This document shows positions 55,301 through 64,000 of a DNA stretch of 64,000 nucleotides, piece by piece; the first letter of the stretch is position 1; the number at the start of each line of letters is the position of its first letter. The notes beneath the pieces were generated by a model that saw only the letters and a program-made list of their open reading frames with translations, did no database searches and was not told the origin of the DNA. This DNA is from Adenophora triphylla var. japonica (taxonomy: Eukaryota > Streptophyta > Magnoliopsida > Asterales > Campanulaceae): assembly GCA_022495995.1 (NCBI GenBank), contig JAFEMH010007527.1, forward strand, positions 22,421 through 86,420, in the 5' to 3' direction. The position numbers and the translations under genes were made by a program.

Positions 55301-58116
55301 TAGTGTATAGGGTATAGGGTATAGGGTATAGTGTATAGGGTATAGTGTATAGTGTATAGGGTATAGGGTATAGGGTATAGGGTATAGTGTATAGTGTATA
55401 GTGTATAGGGTATAGGGTATAGTGTATAGTGTATAGTGTATAGTGTATAGGGTATAGGGTATAGTGTATAGGGTATAGGGTATAAGGTATAGTGTATAGT
55501 GTATAGGGTATAGGGTATAGGGTATAGGGTATAGGATATAGTGTATAGTGTATAGGGTATAGGGTATAGGGTATAGGGTATAGGGTATAGGGTATAAGGG
55601 TATAGGGTATAGGGTATAGGGTATAGTGTATAGTGTATAGGGTATAGGGTATAGGGTATAGGGTATAGGGTATAGTGTATAGTGTATAGTGTATAGGGTA
55701 TAGGGTATAGGGTATAGGGTATAGTGTATAGTGTATAGTGTATAGGGTATAGGGTATAGTGTATAGTGTATAGTGTATAGTGTATAGTGTATAGGGTATA
55801 GGGTATAGGGTATAGTGTATAGTGTATAGTGTATAGGGTATAGGGTATAGGGTATAGGGTATAGGGTATAGGGTATAGGGTATAGGATATATTGTTTAGG
55901 GTATAATGTATAGGGTATATGGTTGTTGGTATAGTGTATAGGGTATAGTGTATAGTGTATAGTGTATAGTGTATAGTATATAGTGTATAGGGTATAGTGT
56001 ATTGGGTATAGTGTTTAGGGTATAGGGTATAGGGTATAGGGTATAGGGTATAGGGTATAGTGTATAGTGTATAGGGTATAGGGTATAGGGTATAGTGTAT
56101 AGTGTATAGTGTATAGGGTAGGAGTAGGGTATAGGGTATAGAATTTATAGGGTATAGGGTATAGTGTATAGGGTATACCGAGGTATAGGAATGTATAGTA
56201 GGGTATAGAATGTATAGGGTATAGAGTGTTATAGGGTTATAGAGGTATAGGGATTATAGTGCATAGTGTATATGGTATAGGGTATAGGGTATAGAATTAT
56301 AGGGTATAGGGTAATTTATAGTGTATAGTGTATAGGGTATAATTAACGTATAGGGTATAGGGTATAGTGTATAGGTGGTATAGGGTATAGGAATTATAAG
56401 GTGTATAGGTCAATATAGTGTATAGAATGGGTATAGGGTATAGTATAGTATAGGGTATAGGGTATAGGGTATAGAATTATAGTGTATAAGTATATAGTGT
56501 GTAGGGTATAGTATAGGGTATCGGGTATAGATGTAGAGTATGTTGGTATGATGACATAGTGTATAGAGGTATAGTGTATAGTGTATAGGGTGTAGGGTAT
56601 AGGGGTATAGTGTATAGGGTATAGTGTGCACGGGGTATATAGTTTATAGTATATAAGTGTATAATAGGGTATATGGTATAGTATATAGGGTATAGTGTAT
56701 AGGGTATAGTGTATAGGGTATAGGGTATAGGAATATATGGAATTATAGTGTATAGGGTATAGTGTATAGGGTATATGGTATAGGGTATAGTATATAGGGT
56801 ATAGTGTATAGGGTATAGTGTATAGGGTATAGAGTATAGGGTATAGTGTATAGGGTGTAGGGTATAGGGTATAGTGTATAGGGTATAGTGTATAGTGTAT
56901 AGGGTATATGGTATAGTGTATAGTGTATAGGGTATAGGGTATAGTGTATAGGGTATAGTGTATAGGGTATTCTTGAGATAGTGTATAAGAATTTATAGAG
57001 TATAGGAGTACATAGGGTATAGGGTATAGTGTATAGGGTATAGAGGTATAGTGTATAGTGTATAGTGTATAGTGTATAATGTATAGGGTGTATGGTATAG
57101 GGTATAGTGCATAGTGTATATGGTATAGGGTATAGGGTATAGGGTATAGGGTATAGGGTATAGGGTATAGGGTATAGGGTATAGTGTATAGTGTATAGTG
57201 TATAGGGTATAGGGTATAGGGTATAGTGTATAGGGTATAGGGTATAGTGTGTAGGGTATAGTGTATAGGGTATATGGTATAGGGTATCGGGTATATTGTA
57301 TAGGGTATAGTGTATAGGGTATAGTGTATAGGGTATAGAGTATAGGGTATAGTGTATAGGGTGTAGGGTATAGGGTATAGTGTATAGGGTATAGTGTATA
57401 GTGTATAGGGTATATGGTATAGTGTATAGTGTATAGGGTATATGGTATAGGGTATCGGGTATATTGTATAGGGTATAGTGTATAGTGTATAGGGTATAGG
57501 GTATAGTGTATAGGGTGTAGGGTATAGGGTATAGTGTATAGGGTATAGTGTACAGGGTATATGGTATAGTATATAGTGTATAGGGTATAGGGTATATGGT
57601 ATAGTATATAGGGTATATGGTATAGGGTATAGTGTATAGGGTATAGGGTATAGGATATATGGTATAGTGTATAGGGTATAGTGTATAGGGTATATGGTAT
57701 AGGGTATAGTATATAGGGTATAGTGTATAGGGTATAGTGTATAGGGTATAGAGTATAGGGTATAGTGTATAGGGTGTAGGGTATAGGGTATAGTGTATAG
57801 TGTATAGTGTATAGGGTATATGGTATAGTGTATAGTGTATAGGGTATAGGGTATAGGGTATTGTGTATAGGGTATAGTGTATAGGGTATATGAGATAGTG
57901 TATAGGGTATAGAGTATAGGGTATAGGGTATAGGGTATAGTGTATAGGGTATAGGGTATAGTGTATAGTGTATAGTGTATAGTGTATAGTGTATAATGTA
58001 TAGGGTGTATGGTATAGGGTATAGTGCATAGTGTATATGGTATAGGGTATAGGGTATAGGGTATAGGGTATAGGGTATAGGGTATAGGGTATAGTGTATA
58101 GTGTATAGGGTATAGG
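52345..58116. repeat. heptamer satellite (TATAGGG/TATAGTG)n, main block
   Basis: About 5.8 kb of 7-bp units, mainly gtatagg and gtatagt with rare atagtat or aggatat variants. It differs from TTTAGGG at one base (TATAGGG) and so is probably a telomere-derived sequence. Units 55900-56700 are more disturbed. Long minus-strand frames reading YTLYPIP/YTLYTIP arise because three heptamers equal seven codons; they are not genes. Confidence 0.97.
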
Positions 58117-58912
58117 CAGTGGCGGATCTACACCAAAATGTTTGGTGTTGCCTATTCTTTTACACAAAAAAAATTAAAAAAAAATGGCGTGAAACTAATA
58201 TTCAATATGTAAATATAATAGGCTTCAATATGTCAAAATTACATAAAATAAACACAATTTACATTGTTCCTAGGTTCACCTAAAGCACATATCCAAAAAC
58301 TTTTTCAATCCCAAAACTCTTGTTCCTAAGTTCACCAAAACAACACATACAACCTGCCCCGAAAATTTGAGAAAACAATGTGTGATGCTCGCCATCAAAT
58401 ATATCATATCTCCCGCCCATTCAAACATTCAATAATCATGAATTGATACAATAGCAAATCAAATGACCGCTAAAGATCGAAAAAACAATAATTACAATAA
58501 ACAATGCGAAGCCATTAAAGGGTTTTCTCCACACACGAGAAAACCAACGGTGGCGGATTCATGAATTTTCTTCGGTGTGGGCCAATTTTACAAATTGATT
58601 AAAATGTGTGAAAAAGGAATAAGAAAAAAAATTGTAAAGCAAACATTTTCTTTAACATTAATTTTTTTTTTTTATTTTTAAAAAGGATAAGTAGAATTTT
58701 GAGATAAAAAGTGTAAGAATCAAATATTTGATAATGGGAGTTGAACCCAGGATTTCTAGATCAGTTTCCAAACAGGTTACCAACCAAGCTAAACAAGAAG
58801 TTTGCTATATTTGACACAGCATATTATATGTACTAATTTTTTTTTAATATATACATATTTTTTTTTTGGTGTTGCCTAGGCAACACATGGCACAACATGG
58901 GATCCGCCCCTG
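58117..58912. mobile_element. hAT-like MITE inside the satellite (796 bp)
   Basis: It begins CAGTGGCGGATC and ends GATCCGCCCCTG, a 12-13 bp inverted terminal repeat. The flanks are an exact 8-bp pair, ggtatagg at 58109-58116 and 58913-58920; this is also a common word of the array, so the TSD proof is weak but consistent. Inner terminal blocks ggtgttgcc/ggcaacacc pair too. No transposase. Confidence 0.8.
58737..58800 (-). ncRNA. tRNA-like segment in the hAT element
   Basis: The minus strand reads TTTAGCTTGGTTGG (A box) and about 35 bases later GGTTCAACTCC (B box, one mismatch from GGTTCGANTCC). A tRNA-derived piece is likely; I cannot draw a full cloverleaf. Confidence 0.5.
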
Positions 58913-59722
58913 GGTATAGGGTATAGGGTATAGTGTATAGGGTATAGGGTATAGGGTATAGGGTATAGTGTATAAGGTATAGTGTATAGGGTATATGGTA
59001 TAGGGTATCGGGTATATTGTATAGGGTTTAGTGTATAGTGTATAGGGTATAGGGTATAGTGTATAGGGTGTAGGGTATAGGGTATAGTGTATAGGGTATA
59101 GTGTACATGGTATATGGTATAGTATATAGTGTATAGGGTATACGGTATATGGTATAGTATATAGGGTATATGGTATAGGGTATAGTGTATAGGGTATAGG
59201 GTATAAGATATATGGTATAGTGTATAGGGTATAGTGTATAGGGTATATGGTATAGGGTATAGTATATAGGGTATAGTGTATAGGGTATAGTGTATAGGGT
59301 ATAGAGTATAGGGTATAGTGTATAGGGTGTAGGGTATAGGGTATAGTGTATAGGGTATAGTGTATAGTGTATAGGGTATATGGTATAGTGTATAGTGTAT
59401 AGGGTATAGGGTATAGGGTATTGTGTATAGGGTATAGTGTATAGGGTATATGAGATAGTGTATAGGGTATAGAGTATAGGGTATAGGGTATAGGGTATAG
59501 TGTATAGGGCATATGGTATAGGGTATAGGGTATAGGGTATAGGGTATAGGGTATAGTGTATAGGGTATATGGTATAGAGTATAGGGTATATGGTATAGGG
59601 TATAGTGTATAGGGTATAGGGTATAGAGTATAGGGTATAGGGTATAGTGTATAGGGTATAGTGTATAGGGTATAGGGTATAGGGGTTAGGGGTTATGGGT
59701 TAGGGTTTAGGGTTTAGGATTT
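58913..59722. repeat. heptamer satellite, right block, ending in G-rich telomere units
   Basis: The array continues after the hAT element and passes at 59683-59722 into ggggttaggggttatgggtt and agggtttagggttt, ordinary telomere-like units on the G-rich strand. Thus the array has telomere-like repeats at both outer edges, in opposite orientation. Confidence 0.95.
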
Positions 59723-60105
59723 ATTTATTTTTTCAAAAATAATATTTATTGACACATATTTATTTTTTTTAGAGTAATTTAAAATAACTTTCATGTTTTA
59801 TATAAATAAAAATAATGATATTTATTAAATTAAAATTAATAAATATTTATGATTTATTTATTTTTTCAAAAATAATATTTATTGACTCATATTTATTTAT
59901 TTTTAGAGTAATTTAAAATAACTTTCATGTTTTGTATAAATAAAAATAATGATATTTATTAAATTAAAATTAATAAATATTTATGATTTATTTATTTTTT
60001 CAAAAATAATATTTATTGACTCATATTTATTTTTTTGATAGTAATTTAAAATAATTTTCATGTTATATATAATAAAAATAATGATATTTATTAATGATAT
60101 TTATT
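59718..60105. repeat. 134-bp AT-rich tandem repeat (three units)
   Basis: Units start at 59718, 59851 and 59985 with gatttatttattttttcaaa and ttaaaattaataaatattta. The third is truncated. Confidence 0.9.
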
Positions 60106-60107
60106 AA

Positions 60108-60250
60108 TTATAGCGGCGGAACTTTCCGTCGCTGAAGATAATTAAACCAGCGGCGGAAATTTCCGTCGGTGGTACATGCCACGTCATCGATCCATGTGAA
60201 CGTAATATCCAGCGTCGGATTATCAGCGGCGGAATATTCCGTCGCTGAGG
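60108..60250. repeat. CACTA subterminal repeats, second block
   Basis: Four or five units such as agcggcggaatattccgtcg and agcggcggaaatttccgtcg, the same family as 51264-51870. Confidence 0.8.
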
Positions 60251-60253
60251 TAA

Positions 60254-60522
60254 TATATAAATAAAAATTTGGAGCCCTAAAATAATTACAGTCTCTAAAT
60301 TCTCTCTTTCTCTTCCCGCTTTCTCTCTCTTCCCCCCGACCGGCGAGCTCTCTCTTCCTTCACTAGCTCTCAGACCACCGCCGTCTCCTCATCGCCGTCG
60401 CCTCACCGCCGTCGCCTCACCGCTGTCCATCTCAACTCCACCGCCACCGCCTCAACGACGTGTTACTGCCGCCGTCTGCGTTCAATCTGAAATTCTCTCT
60501 CTCTCTTCCCTCACCGAACAAG
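60254..60522 (+). promoter_or_regulatory. promoter and leader exon of a transposase gene
   Basis: TATATAAATA at 60254-60263 is followed by a CT-rich leader with ccgccgtc repeats. A good 5' splice site (acaag|gtcagt, 60522/60523) ends the leader exon. The place directly inside the subterminal repeats is where En/Spm-type promoters lie. Confidence 0.5.
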
Positions 60523-61960
60523 GTCAGTATCTCTGTTTGCTTTTTGTTATGTTATGTTTGAATCGATTGTTTTCGTTTTGTCGTTTGGATGTCTGAATTT
60601 GCTTGGATCTGCCTACTATTTTCGCTCTCTACCTCTTTTTTTTTTTTTTCATTTTCAAATTCAATTAGTAAAAGATGATTTTATGGAAATCTTGTAGTCA
60701 ATTGACTTGATTCCCCAATTTTAGATACTTATTTGTCATTTTGGTTGATCTTCTTTACATGATATATAATTAAAGTGTCGTTTCAAGGCCTCAACAGTAG
60801 TTAATTCACTTCTACTTAGAGTTGATTGCTTCGGGGATTCATGTGTTTTTGTTTGACCGAAGTGGTTCAAGTTCATTTTCTCAAGTAACGACAAATTTTT
60901 ATGATTCTGAAGAAGTTTGTTCATATTAATTTTAGTGTAGTACTTGATTTATCTGGAGCTGTGTTTTTCTGTGACAAATTATAAATGTTGTTGGAAGGAT
61001 TTTATATATATTGATGGCTGAACTATTAGGTTACAAGGCTATTAGTTTATGATAATCATGATAGTTTGTCCTGTTCCATTAGTATGAATCTCAATATTCA
61101 AATAAAAATGTAGTACGTGGTTAAGTTTATATATAAGAACTACGAAAAGCAAAAATTATGAGTAATAGAAAACCTAAAGAAAAACGAATAATGCGTAATC
61201 TAAATGGTGGTAATAATCAATTTAGTTATACCGAATCAGAAAAGACAAAAAGAAAACGATATGTTAGTAATATTAACGAATAGAAGAAAACATATGCCAC
61301 TATAAAGACAAAATACATATAAAGAAAACGATATGTTATAACTTTAAATGGCGTGGTTTCTACAAGCTTCCGTCTTTAATAAGCTAGAAAAATAAATAAC
61401 CGTACTCATAATCAAATATGTAACATGTTATATTTAGTAAACATAACATGTTACATATTTAGTAAACATAACATGTTCATATGCAACAATTAGATAAGTT
61501 ACTAAATATCTAATTTTCAAGTCTTTTAAAGTCAAAGGGGGGAGGAAGGGGGGTGAATGTCTCAATAATGTAACATATTCAACTACACACTACCTTAGTG
61601 GTTCTAGATCCCATTTTGGGGCGATTGACGGCATCGCGGACGGTGATGTATATCGCCTACGTTTGGCGCCTCGATATCAATCCCGGCACCCTAGATGCAC
61701 CTTAGGGTATTGTGGTTGGTGGTTAATATCTTAAAATATAAATAAGATGAGAGTCTTTCTCACCCACGCTATCAAAATCCGTCCATCTTTGGTCAATAAA
61801 GATGAAGAGCAAAATAAAGTTCTCTACCTGTTTGAGGCAAAGGTATTTGGTTTAATAAGAGTTTTTCCAGGTTTCAATGTCCTCTTCTCTCCTACAAGGA
61901 TCTCAAACACTCACAGCCTATGTTTGTGACAAGCAGTGCCATTTTACTCTTGCCTGGTGT
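60523..61960 (+). other. intron-like or deleted transposase region
   Basis: AT-rich sequence without a convincing coding frame. The main body of a TNP2 transposase would be expected here but is not visible, so it is deleted, or replaced by the sequence at 61140-61930. Confidence 0.4.
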
Positions 61961-61979
61961 TATACGGTCACAAAGTAAA

Positions 61980-62793
61980 AACAAGGTAAACAAGATGCCA
62001 ACACCGGTGAAGAGAAAACAGAACTTTCCTCCAATTTTCAATCTCCACCTTCCATTTACTCAAGATCCTCGATTGCGGTAGATCTTCCTCATGAGCTTGA
62101 AAGCTGGGCGGTGTTGCCCTCGAGGTGGAGTATTTGGGTAGAAGCTGTGTTGTCTTGTTCAATTGTGATTGGCGAGATGTCATGTGCGAGGTGTTAAGAA
62201 AAGGACGCCATATTTGACCTCGTCGATGTAAAGGGACTCGTCTGGACATAATGGCGGCTTGACGTCTTCACTCTTAGCATCTCGAAACACAACCCAGGTA
62301 TACATGAACTCTACCACTCGTCCGCGACCCGACGGATGGTGGGGCAGTGTCTGGATGACCGCAAGGCTAGGAGCATGGATTGACAACCTACCACAATCGT
62401 CGACAACTACGTAGTCGTCATTAGAAACACCCTATCAAGAGGATGAAATGCCGGATTGCACACACTAACGTTTCATCGGCTAATCATCCATTAGATGATG
62501 TCACTTTCATATTCCTCAAAAATGTTGATGAACCCGAGGAGGATTTCTTACACCAGTGAATTTGCCACCTCCTCCGCCTCGCTGTTCTGTGTCATCTCGC
62601 GCATATTGATATTGATGAATTAGAGGAAGAGGAAGAGGAAGAGGAAGAGGAAGAGGAAGAGGAAGAGGGAAGAGGAAGAAGGAAGAGGAAGAGGAACCGC
62701 AGTTTGATTCGTCGAGTCCGAAGACGAAGATGAAGAACTCGAGTTTTGTAGTAATTCGCAGTCCGAGTGATGATGATGGTGACGAAGATTAAT
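61980..62793 (+). pseudogene. TNP2-type transposase C-terminus (DUF4216-like)
   Basis: Across frames the plus strand reads EVEYLGRSCVVLFNCDWRDV (about 62127-62190), then DAIFDLVDVKGLVW and LLASRNTTQVYMNS with DGWWGSVWMTAR (62270-62360). This is the order of the DUF4216 domain found at the end of plant CACTA TNP2 transposases. A Glu-rich run (62626-62690) and an acidic tail (ESEDEDEELEF) end at a stop by 62758. Frameshifts and stops are numerous. The catalytic part of the transposase is not present. Confidence 0.6.
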
Positions 62794-62794
62794 A

Positions 62795-63150
62795 ATAGTT
62801 TAAAGTTTTATATCTATTGTGAATGCTTTAGATTATTAGGAACTTTAAAGTTTTATATGTATTGTGAATGCATTAGATTATTAATAGTTTAAAGTTTTAT
62901 ATGTATTGTGAATGCTTTTTAGATTATTAGAACTTTAAAGTTTTATATGTATTGTGAATGCTTTAGATTATTATTAATAGTTTAAAGTTTTATATATATT
63001 GTGAATGCTTTAGATTATTAGAACTTTAAGAGTTTTATATGTATGTGTGAATGCTTTATATTATTAATAGTTTAAAGTTTTGCCATATGTATTATGAATA
63101 AAAGCTTTAGATTATTAGAACTTTAAAATTTTATATGTATTGTGAGATAT
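62795..63150. repeat. about 50-60 bp tandem repeats
   Basis: Six to seven units of tttaaagttttatatgtatt plus gtgaatgctttagattatta, between the two putative transposase genes. Confidence 0.9.
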
Positions 63151-63207
63151 ATTGTTTCCTATTGTTAAAGTTGTATATTTTAATATTTTTCTTGTAATAC
63201 GAGATAT

Positions 63208-63870
63208 GAGTTCTAGTAGAAAGGGTAGGGAAGACACGGCCCATCTACACATCTAATGCCAGGGGCGCAAGCGTCGATCCGGTGCTTGATGATGCCGTGT
63301 CGACCTCTGCTTATGATAGTACTAGCTCCGCCTACGGGGCCAGATGTCTCATCACTAGCATCGATTGCGAGGGGAGGATATTTGTCCATATATCGTCACT
63401 TTATGACCCGATGTAAGTAACTCTTCATTAAATTTTGATATAAGTTGGTTCCTTTTTGTTTTATATATAATTCATTATTTAAGTTAAAATGTTATTGTAT
63501 AAATATATTTGGCGAGGTTTGTAGGTGGATTACCTACCCCCGGGGACTAAGATCGGGCGTGTGGCGATCTCGGCTCATGGCGAGTTTTATTATGGCCCAA
63601 GCTGAAATCATTGCCACCGGGGGGAGAAGGGAGAATGCGTGGGAGGAGTTTAAGGTAATGTGTTAATAGTTTTTATTTAAAACTTAAATGTTGAGTTTTT
63701 ATTAAAATGTTATAATTAATAATGATTATACTCTTTTAGTTTTGTAATGTTATCATTATATGTTGTAGGGGAAATATTGTTGGGCGCCGGAGATCGGCTT
63801 GAGGCGTGACTAGATTTGTTTTTCGATAAACGAGGCTCACAAAGCTAATTTACGACGGATCATATTGGTA
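63208..63870 (+). pseudogene. possible second CACTA gene (Transposase_24-like), partial
   Basis: ATG at 63208 opens MSSSRKGRED but stops soon. Later exons seem to read TYPRGLRSGVW (about 63540) and NAWEEFKG|KYCWAPEIG with KANLRRIIL (63633-63870) across an intron with GT/AG limits (aag|gtaatg ... tgtag|gggaaa). The spacing resembles PF03004 plant transposase proteins (W/FxxFKxKFxW). Only short pieces are visible before the window ends. Confidence 0.35.
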
Positions 63871-64000
63871 ATATATTTATCTATCTTTAATTAGTTTAAT
63901 TAACAATGATTATACTCTTTTAATTTTATAATGTCATCATTATATGTTTACGAGATATTCATATTTTTTATAGGTAACACGAAGAAACAATTTGATACTA
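63871..64000. other. AT-rich intron-like sequence at window edge
   Basis: It repeats the intron motif attaacaatgattatactct seen at 63712-63735. No coding signal. Confidence 0.4.

Larger units (their letters stand above)
51243..64000 (+). mobile_element. large CACTA (En/Spm-like) element, left part
   Basis: It begins cacaaccagaaactggtgat, a decayed CACTACAAGAAA-type end, directly followed by GCGACGG subterminal repeats. The same repeat family reappears at 60108-60250, then a promoter, a TNP2-like C-terminal domain and a possible second gene. A telomere-derived array of 7.7 kb separates the two repeat blocks. The right end is outside the window, so the assignment rests on repeats and the DUF4216-like domain. 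Confidence 0.6.

Noticed and set aside
53991..59512. Long minus-strand frames (up to 474 codons) reading YTLYPIP/YTLYTIP repeats
   Set aside because: They are the automatic result of a 7-bp repeat without stop codons in that frame; no start context, no non-repeat flank and no homology is expected.
51942..59722. CRISPR array
   Set aside because: The repeats are contiguous 7-bp units with no spacers, in a plant nuclear context.
62626..62690. Separate acidic protein gene encoded by the GAAGAG repeat
   Set aside because: It is better explained as the acidic tail of the degenerate transposase plus microsatellite expansion.

Overview
This is plant nuclear DNA, most likely from a eudicot. It contains LTR retrotransposons of plant-specific lineages, CACTA, hAT, Stowaway and MULE-like DNA transposons, plant-type gene fragments (dirigent, catalase, MATE, mitochondrial ATP synthase beta) and telomere-like CCCTAAA repeats. 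I found no intact ordinary host gene. The window is almost entirely nested and rearranged mobile elements.

Layout. 1-11935: a minus-strand Ogre/Tat-type Ty3/gypsy element (RT, two protease-like segments, gag, PBS, 2.1 kb 5' LTR) whose 3' end lies left of the window. It sits inside the gag gene of a minus-strand Ty1/copia element (to 13652). 14358-14573: a small hAT-like MITE. 14690-21108: a decayed, non-autonomous Retand-like element that lost gag-pol but keeps the antisense ORF, cut by an LTR-like insertion and followed by a MULE-like element (21109-22712) with a tRNA-like segment. 23116-35273: a complete, young Retand-like Ty3/gypsy element (LTRs nearly identical, 5-bp TSD gaaac) inserted in a Stowaway MITE. 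It carries gag-pol on the minus strand and a three-exon antisense ORF on the plus strand. 35826-42347: a truncated minus-strand copia (Sirevirus-like) with one 1.4 kb LTR and a coiled-coil ORF. It is split by a 3.85 kb CACTA element (37396-41246) that has captured pieces of at least four host genes. 42348-48840: duplicated intergenic segments around a dirigent-like gene remnant, which is split by a gag-only copia element (44598-47359, TSD gttcg) and neighboured by an unusual palindrome-ended MITE. 48845-51242: LTR and gag of a plus-strand Tat-like gypsy element. 51243-64000: what looks like the left part of a large CACTA element. It has subterminal GCGACGGAATATTCCGTCGC-type repeats, a 7.7 kb telomere-derived heptamer array holding an hAT insertion, a promoter/leader, a TNP2 C-terminal (DUF4216-like) remnant and a possible second transposase gene.

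How it fits together. The Retand-like pair is informative. The autonomous copy and the gag-pol-deleted copy share the antisense ORF with its own TATA box, the same intron positions and adjacent short tandem repeats, which suggests the antisense gene is a maintained, spliced unit. The gene-capturing CACTA and the telomere-repeat-bearing CACTA are the other two most unusual objects. Many coding regions carry single-base frameshifts, even in the youngest element, so either defective copies were mobilised or the sequence contains indel errors.
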